Shown here one piece after another: positions 57,256 to 64,000 of a DNA stretch of 64,000 nucleotides (position 1 is its first letter; each line of letters starts with the position of its first letter). Origin of the DNA: Gelatoporia subvermispora B (taxonomy: Eukaryota; Basidiomycota; Agaricomycetes; Polyporales; Gelatoporiaceae); the NCBI GenBank assembly GCA_000320605.2, contig KB445810.1, forward strand, positions 129,722-193,721. The letters run 5' to 3'. Both the position numbers and the translations under genes were made by a program. Below the pieces are notes generated by a model, which had not been told where the DNA came from, ran no database searches, and saw only the letters and a program-made list of their open reading frames with translations.

Positions 57256-59468
57256 TTACATAGTCCGGCCAACCATGCCGGCGGCTGCTCTCAATCCTTC
57301 CACGATCGTGATCGCGTCGGCTTTCGTAAATCCCTCTGTCTTAAGGTCCTCCACCAAGGTTTCCAATCCAAATTTGCTCCAGCGAGCAATAGCCTGTATA
57401 TCGCGCTCGGTCGCAAGCCCATAACCACGTAGCGCTGCCGCAATCTGGATGGGAGCCGCTCTCACCGGAAGCGTGCTCACGATTCTCGATAGTGCATCAG
57501 ACGCATTCTCAGGAGCGGCGTCCGGGTCGGCCTGCATAGGGGCTGCGCCTCCCTCTGCGGCCTCCGCGTCGATCTCCGCGCCCGCGGCACTGCTGCCGTC
57601 GACCCGCTCCGGCGGCACGCGCACCTCGTCGTGCCTCGCGAGAGACGCATGGGAGCGCGCGTGCGGTCGTGGCGCCCCCGTCTGCCCCCGCACGCCATCG
57701 GAAGCGCGCGACGCTGCGGGCGGGGCAGTCTGCGAACGGGCCTGCACCGCGCGATGGTCATCCCTAGGCTCAGCAGGCGGCGCACGCGATAACGGCGCGT
57801 CCGTGTCCGCGCCGCCTGCGCCCCGCGGTCGGGCCCGGGGTCGACCGAGAAGCGCATCGCTTCCTCCTGATTGCGCTCGCGCGAAGGGCTGCTGCGCGCT
57901 CTCACCAGCAGCTTCGCGGGAGAGCACAGGAGCCCCCGGGGGCGCGGCAGCCTGGGGCTGCTGCCTCGGCACGGAGGACTGGTGCACGGCTGAGGCTGGC
58001 GCGGGGCTATTCGTGGCTTGCGAAGGTTGCGAAGGCTGCGCCAGGAATAGCTGGCCGCCGTTGTTGCGATGCTCGCTGGCTGGGACGCCCTGTACTGGTG
58101 CTGCTTGCTCGCCGTGCTGAGGCTGCTTCCCTGCGGGCGTGGCTTCTCCGGGGACGGATCCTGCCATGGCTGCATTACCCGGAGACTGGCTCTCCGAGGT
58201 CTCGCGCGAACGCTGGGTGCATAGTGTCAGCTTTCAGCGCGACAGGAGCTGCGCCGGAGTCTCTTACCGCAGTGAGTCCCGCGCTGCCTAAAGACGCATC
58301 GCGACGATCCTCTCCTGGTCCTTCCGGGGAATCAGCGTCACGTTTATGTCGGTCGAGATTCAGTTGCGACGGAAGGCGAGACGCACCAGGGGCGGTCACA
58401 GGATCAACCTTGCTGCTTTTGCGCTGGACATTTTCGCCCTGGCGAGTATCGCCTACATGGCCAGCTGTGCTACTCAGTGTTCCTGTGACCGCCCGCACCT
58501 GGGAAATGCTGTGGCCAGGAGTGTGCTTCTGGGTGCCCACGCTCGCAGATGATGTTCGAACACAGACGTAATCGAGTGATATATCGCGAAGACGGCTGAT
58601 TACGCTGTCCCCGTGGTTCGAAGTGGGTTTGGCAAGACGTACGCCGGCGGAATTATCCTCGCATGATTTGTCCTTTTCCGCGCACGCGACCTTCGAGCTC
58701 GCTGGAGCCGTGCTCACGTCCTAAAAGTTTGTGTCAACGCTCGAATGTCCTGTGCTCAGCTGACAACAGCTGCTTCGTACCTTTGTCGCCCCATGCGTAG
58801 TCCGTGCGTCGCTTGAAGTATCGCCGATCTGTTGATGATGACATCGCACCCCGGCAGCGAACGGGTTCCTTAATGCCTTCCAACGATTCCCGCTCTGGAA
58901 TATATGATATTTGCCTGCTGGCGTGTTGTTAAGACTGAAGACATCCGCGTAACGCGGGAATGGCACACGAGGTATGACGACTCTAAGTTCATTATGACCT
59001 GCTGCATGCCTGGCACTAACTGAGCTCGTCTGGGGGACTCCTGACGTCCGCGGCCGTTTTGGGGATCTTGGCTCGACATCATCCGCGCCGAAATTGCTCG
59101 AAAATGATGCTGCGCTGTGGACGGGATTCGATGCTTTGGATGTGCGTGCAGAGGAGGCCGCAGAAGTCTCGCTCTGTGCTTCCCGAGCCCTTTTGCGTGC
59201 AGCGCGCCTGGCCTTGCGGATCGGTGCCTCGGGCGATAACGACGTTCGAATATCTGTAAAGACTGTTAGTGATCTCGCCAAATGCGGCCCATATCCACAT
59301 ACATGGTGCTGGGCTGTCTCTCAGTCGGGCTGAGCTACGTGGATCGAGCGGCCAGGGAATATATGCATTGGGCTTGTATGTTCCACTGTCGTCGCCGTCG
59401 TTGCTGTATTCGTCGTCTGAGACAGTATTCGGTATACCACGCCATGCGGTATCGTTTTGCGGGCACAT
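57256..59468 (-). CDS. Large disordered protein, unknown
   Basis: No family recognised. I join five exons in frame: 59468 to about 59321 (MCPQNDTAWRGIPNTVSDDE), then, after a gtatgt...tttacag intron, YIRTSLSPEAPIRKARRAAR; GAT/DVSTAPASSK across gtacga...tttag (to 58718); GLTA/RSRETSESQSPGNAAMAG across gtaaga...acccag (57 nt, ending about 58211); and the last exon to TAA at 57256-57258. The product is about 650 residues, rich in S, P, A, Q and R, with basic clusters (ARRAARKRARE, SPKRPRTSG) suggesting a nucleus. Only the last about 70 residues look folded: LPVRAAPIQIAAALRGYGLA and TEGFTKADAITIVEGLRAA, a possible small helical domain. A chromatin or transcription role would be a guess. Confidence 0.6.
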
Positions 59469-59812
59469 ATTGTACAGCTAGAGCCCTGGAGAATCCATGA
59501 ATGAGGGGATAGACAAAAATGAAGACGAGAATTTGAGCGAGCCGACCTACGTGATCAATTAATCCAGCGACAATGTGTGACTCCGAACGTCAGGGTATTG
59601 ATTTGTCGAAGCGGGGTCCTAGTGCAAACTCCGACGTCATGATAGAGGACTCGGATAATTGACCGTGATGCGACCCAAAACGATTACATGTCCGATACAA
59701 CTATGGAGCGATGCTGACGGCAAAACAGAGTACAAAATACATGTTACAACACGATCTGAAAGGGGGCTTAGATGCCCATGGGGTACGGAATCAGCGAGAA
59801 GTTAGAACTGCG
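59469..59812. other. Intergenic, nothing recognised
   Basis: About 340 bp between the disordered-protein start and the end of the next F-box gene, both on the minus strand. Probably promoter and 3'UTR. Confidence 0.35.
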
Positions 59813-60634
59813 TCAACGGCCACGACCGAGGTTCTCGTAGAATTTAATGGTGCCTTTGACTCCGGGACACACCGCCAGCCGAACGCGCTCGTTCTCTCGG
59901 CGCATGACGGCACGGCCGCGGCCCTCAAGCCATGCGATAATCCCGCCGCCATTCCGCACCAACTCGCTGCGGTCCTTGATGACACGCGCGAGCGTGTCGC
60001 GCTGAATCGACCATTTAAGTCGGCGCATCGTCGATATAAGCGACGGAGATACGGAATTTGCCTCATTTGGCAGCAATCGTAAGACAGTCGGCAGCCCGGA
60101 AGACATACGCCTGCGCAGCGAAGACTCGATCACGTTCCCAGTGTGAGTGCGCTGGAGACGGAGAGAAGTTTCGTATTGCGAAACCATCTGCGAGTAGCGC
60201 CCCAGGTCAGAGAGGAATAATGTGCAAATTTGTATGCATACAACGTGAGAGTGAAAGTATGTACCAGCCCTCCATCTCCGCTCTATCCCTAGTCCACGCA
60301 AGATCCCGCGATGCACGAGCTCTGGCACAGTGGGGCGGAATGGGATGCCAGACGGGCTTGTCCCGAACAGCGAGTGCGACACTCTAGACGGTGCGACGAC
60401 CAGGATCCGCGATCGATGGAGTATCGGATCTTCAGTGAGTCGGCAAAGTCCAGGGAGTGCTTGTGCCAGACTTGTGAGATCAGGCAAGTCCAGATACGAT
60501 ACTGTGTGTCGTCAAGTCGGGTAGTCTGCCTGGTCAGCGTATATGCACCTACGTATGTGTAGCAATGTTTCTTCCGGCAACTCCACCATTCGAACTCGAG
60601 GCAGGACATCCATGACGGACGCAGACGATGTCAT
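59813..60634 (-). CDS. Small F-box protein
   Basis: The start at 60634 gives MTSSASVMDVLPRVRMVELP. An intron (gtaggt...cacacag) then joins EETLLHI to LSYLDLPDLTSLAQALPGLC, so the spliced F-box reads ELPEETLLHILSYLDLPDLT. The unspliced frame hides this and stops early. Downstream are LTEDPILHRSRILVVAPSRV, SHSLFGTSPSGIPFRPTVPE, and a second intron (gtatgc...ctcgcag) before MVSQYETSLRLQRTHTGNVI. The end is MRRLKWSIQRDTLARVIKDR, RLAVCPGVKGTIKFYENLGR. Length is about 230 residues. It looks like a conserved basidiomycete-specific protein in which an F-box precedes a helical/basic domain. SCF adaptor function is inferred from the F-box alone. Confidence 0.72.
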
Positions 60635-61736
60635 GTTGCAAAGAAGCGTATTCGAGGACAAGACAACACCAAGAATTGCTGGTGCAGAAGGTATGTAGGT
60701 ATAATACAGAAGAGAGCAGTCAACCGCGCAACCTGGAGACAACCAACCGCAGCACGACAGGCACACAAGGGCTTGAAAGTTGTAGCAACAGCACGACCGT
60801 GGAGAACGACAACCAGAGCGAATAGGGCCTAGCCGCATAAGCGCGCATGGGTGCCGCGCGATGACATCACGTGCTCAAAGGCACGTGCAGAATCGGCAAA
60901 CGCTGATTGCCTGTTGAAGACAGGCTAAGACAGGTCGTCCTGGACCAGCCTGAGGTTTCAAGCACGGATTCGTTTCGCATGTCCACCTTTCGAATATCAA
61001 ACTCTGTGCCCGGAGTCTTGGGTGTACAGCTTTACTCGTACACTCGAAATCTTGACTCCTGCTGGACATACCTCTGCGATCGCAGCCGTGCATGCGCGGT
61101 GCCGCGGTATCCGTCTGACGTGCCGGAGAACTGCGTATAGACGTGGCTGGTCGGCTTTAGTGGGCTGCGCCTCTGGCCCAATATCATATTCGACACTTCT
61201 GATTTGATCGCGTGGCGCATTGCTATATTGCCCTGAACTATACTGGAACCTTTAGATGCTGGTGCTGATTCCGACTAGTGCACAACGAATGCAGGCCGCA
61301 CGGAGGTATATTTTCGCGATGCAGACACTAGGGTTTGTCGGCGTAACAGAATTCTATCTGGACACATCGAGACTGACCGATAATTACTCTGGGCGGTCAC
61401 TCTGACATTGGGACCTACATAGACGTCGCTCGACAGGTGTATTTCCTACGCGTCCATCGCGCGAACGCAGCAATCAGAGAACTGCGGAACTGTAGATCCC
61501 CTCTTGTTCGTCGAGTCATTTGACTCCCTACTATATGCCGGGCATGCACGTTCATCCGGCCGCTGCTGCGATGCTACTACTATGACTTCGCACCCCTAAA
61601 GGTGACAATGTGCACTTGCTGTTGACACGTCTGCTTGCTGCCGCAGTCTGATTGCCTTTACGTTTCGACTCGGCTCTTCGTTAGATGCAGTGGGTAGAAT
61701 TGACGACTATCTGTGGAGTCGAGAAGTATAAATGCC
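60635..61736. other. Intergenic, nothing recognised
   Basis: About 1.1 kb between the minus-strand F-box gene and the plus-strand monooxygenase. Anonymous short frames only. Confidence 0.4.
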
Positions 61737-61743
61737 GCGCCAC
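61737..61743 (+). promoter_or_regulatory. TATA box of the FAD monooxygenase
   Basis: TATAAAT, 69 bp before the ATG at 61806, good position and sequence for a core promoter element. Confidence 0.6.
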
Positions 61744-61805
61744 GCTGTCTACGATGCCACAGTCAAGTCTCCTCCTATCTGTTGTAGAGGTAGTACTTGA
61801 TCGGC

Positions 61806-63949
61806 ATGTCGACTACCAATATTACCACCCCTGTTCTTATCGTGAGTGACTTTAAGGATGCACTGAGAAGGCTTACAACATACTACCATTGCAATAGGCG
61901 GGAGCAGGTCCTGCAGGTTTAGCGCTTGCCTTGACCCTGCTGAACAATGGGATTTCTGTTCGTCTCATCGACAAAGATCTGGAGTATCATGCCGGTCAGC
62001 GTGCCATTGGAACTTCGGTATGCACCGGAAATACTTAACCTGAGCTTTGCTAACTTTATACGCACATAGCCCCGCACCCAAGAGCTCTGGAACTTGCTCG
62101 GCGTGTTGCCTGACATAAAGGCCGTGTGCGTGCGGCCGAAACCGATCTGCGTTTACAAAATGCCTGGAGGCAGAGAGGTCTTGAAGGAATTTACCATGAA
62201 GGCAGAGACTGAGCCAGCTCCGAGTATTCCATACGTGAGCAAAGTGATCTGCTGCTATCTTGTTACGTGACAAGCTGAATTTCGCGCCTCAGTGGCATAC
62301 TGTGGGCCTGGGCCAAGAGCACACGCAATCGATCTTACGGTCTCACCTCGCGAATTTTGACTGCCACGTCGAGCTCGCAACGGAGCTTGTCAACTTCGAG
62401 CAGCACATAGACCACGTCGTTGCTCAAATTCGTAACGTGCAAGATGGCTCTACAGACACAGTGACGTGTCGATGGCTCGTGGGTACCGACGGCGCCAAAG
62501 GCACGTAGCTCATTCTCGCATCTTGAAGACGACTTGATGGATTTCGGAACGAGTAGGTGTAGTACGCAAGTTGCTGGGGCTGACGTTTCTAGGAGAGAGT
62601 AGAGAGGAACATTCTGCGCTGCTCGTCGATCTCCATCTCAAAGGGCTCGATCGTGAGGTCAGACATTTCCTGATTCCTATATACCTCCGTCTCATTGCTT
62701 CATAGCATTGGCACCAATGGGGTGCCCTGTCCGATACGTTGTGAGCTCCTAGATCTGCGTGTGGCTATGCGATGATACCGATAGCTGGTCCTCAGCCTCT
62801 TCATACGCCCTACCGAGTACAAAGATGACTCATTCAGCATGATCGCGGCTGGGAACGGACTGGACGTAGAGAAAATCGTCGCGAACCCTGACGAAATTGG
62901 GGAACTTGTACGGTCTAGGACGGATCGCGATGACATAGAGCTGGGCAAGATCAAGTGGGTTTCTTCGTACAGGTGAGTTAGTCGCGTTCAAAGCGGACCT
63001 TTTGGCCTCATCGTCTGTGAAATCTAGGCCAAACATCAGGATGGTGAACAAATTCGGCGAGGGACGCGTTTTTGTAGCAGGAGGTTCTTCGTTCCGCCCG
63101 CTGTCCACAATACCTTAGCTGATTTATTGCAGACGCAGCTCATGTTCACAGTCCTGCGGGCGGACAAGGGATGAACTCTAGCATCCAGGATGCAGTAAGC
63201 CTAACCCCCACCTCGATCGTCAACAAAACTCATCATATGCCCAGTTCAACCTCGGTTGGAAGCTCGCACTTGTTGAGAAAGGCCTTGCTCCTCCCTCCCT
63301 CCTTTCCACATACAACGATGAACGCCTCCCCGTGATCGCAAAGATGCTCAACATTTCCACAGACCTTTGGGACCGGACGGTCACAAGCGATTCCGGGGAC
63401 GAGTCCACGTGGAATCGCGGCGGCGAGCTGCTGCAGCTGGGCATCCACTACCGTTGGAGCCCCATCGTCCTCGACGAGCGCTTTGATACATCGCTGGACC
63501 TGAAATCGGTGAACCCGTACGGCATTGCAGGGGACGCTGTACGCGCGGGAGACCGCGCGCCCGAAGCTCCGGGCTTGCGCAAGATCAGCGGGCCGGACGC
63601 GCTCGGAGAGATCACGTCTCTCTTCCGCATTTTCGGTCCGTCCTACCATACCGTTCTGGTGTACGCCCCCGATGGGCAGGGACCGGGGGACATAGCTACT
63701 GCCGCTAGGCGTCTTCCCGCCGATGCCATTCGTACCGTCCTCATCCTCCCGAAGGCGGCTGCTGCCCCTGCAGCTGTGACTAGCGATCTGGTGCTGTCCG
63801 ATGAGGACGGCCATGCTCGTGCAGGGTATGGTGTCGGGGACAATGATGTCATGGTAGTGATTGTTCGGCCTGACGGTGTGGTTGGAGGGTTCGTTCGTGG
63901 TGCTGAGGGCGTCGGACGCTACTTCGATATGATCTTCGGATCTGTCTAG
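61806..63949 (+). CDS. FAD-dependent monooxygenase, phenol hydroxylase type
   Basis: This is an aromatic-ring hydroxylase of the PheA/TfdB class. Exon 1 (MSTTNITTPVLI) splices to the Rossmann motif AGAGPAGLALALTLLNNGIS, then PRTQELWNLLGVLPDIK, LGQEHTQSILRSHL, the NADPH/FAD motif WLVGTDGAKG, VVRKLLGLTFLGESREEHSA, WHQWGALSD, KIKWVSSYRPNIRMVNKFGE, and the FAD-binding GRVFVAGDAAHVHSPAGGQG (across an intron), then MNSSIQDAFNLGWKLALVEK. The C-terminal thioredoxin-like domain contains GPSYHTVLVYAPDGQG and ends DMIFGSV. About nine introns, most GT-AG. The one after DGAK appears to be GC-AG (gcacgt...agtag near 62501-62559). All flavoprotein motifs are complete. Phenol itself as substrate is only one option. 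Confidence 0.9.
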
Positions 63950-64000
63950 TATCTGTGCCTGTGTAAATTGGACTCTGCTTTTGCTCGTTGGCGCTACCTC

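Noticed and set aside
1..64000. Search for CRISPR arrays, bacterial operons, rRNA, LTRs and reverse-transcriptase or transposase motifs.
   Set aside because: None seen by eye; the window is eukaryotic with spliced genes throughout. A diverged element could still escape visual reading.

Overview
The window is nuclear DNA of a filamentous basidiomycete, most likely a wood- or litter-decaying Agaricomycete (Polyporales-like). This rests on very short introns (about 50-65 nt, GT-AG with CT-A-C branch sites), compact intron-rich genes, a CBM1-carrying CE1 esterase, a CYP53-like P450, and BTB and F-box families of basidiomycete type. No prokaryotic features, rRNA, tRNA, CRISPR array or intact transposon was seen. 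All gene models were spliced by eye from reading frame, splice consensus and protein-family conservation, so exon edges are good where stated and approximate elsewhere.

0-23.7 kb is a conserved housekeeping block: the 5' part of TAF2 (minus), LTV1 (plus), the giant PIKfyve/FAB1 lipid kinase (minus), COP9 signalosome CSN2 (plus), mitoribosomal mL40 (minus), uL1m (plus) and the mitoribosome assembly methyltransferase-like Rsm22 (minus), then spliceosomal USP39/Sad1 (plus). Three mitochondrial-translation genes lie within 7.2 kb. A 3.1 kb gene-poor stretch (14.6-17.7 kb) interrupts the block.

23.7-32.8 kb is a gene-poor island. Its only convincing coding content is a family of tiny (about 71-78 aa) proteins made of one double-stranded-RNA-binding domain: three intact spliced copies on the minus strand and at least one decayed copy on the plus strand. 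Each intact copy is best explained by a first exon of only 4-13 nt.

32.8-38 kb carries a heterotrimeric G-protein beta subunit and a long coiled-coil golgin-like protein. 38.4-41.3 kb holds a tandem pair of dienelactone-hydrolase genes, the first a pseudogene. 41.4-47.8 kb is accessory: an F-box protein with frame problems, a CYP53-like P450 and a secreted CBM1-CE1 esterase.

49.2-60.7 kb is regulatory and housekeeping: an ING-type PHD protein, a BTB protein, a stearoyl-CoA delta-9 desaturase (OLE1) with cytochrome b5 tail, CutC, a large disordered protein and a second F-box protein. The OLE1 gene appears to contain a 5-nt and a 3-nt micro-exon inside its di-iron histidine boxes. The window ends with a phenol-hydroxylase-type FAD monooxygenase (61.8-63.9 kb). 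The P450, dienelactone hydrolase, FAD monooxygenase and esterase fit life on lignocellulose and aromatic compounds, but they are scattered and not a clear cluster.
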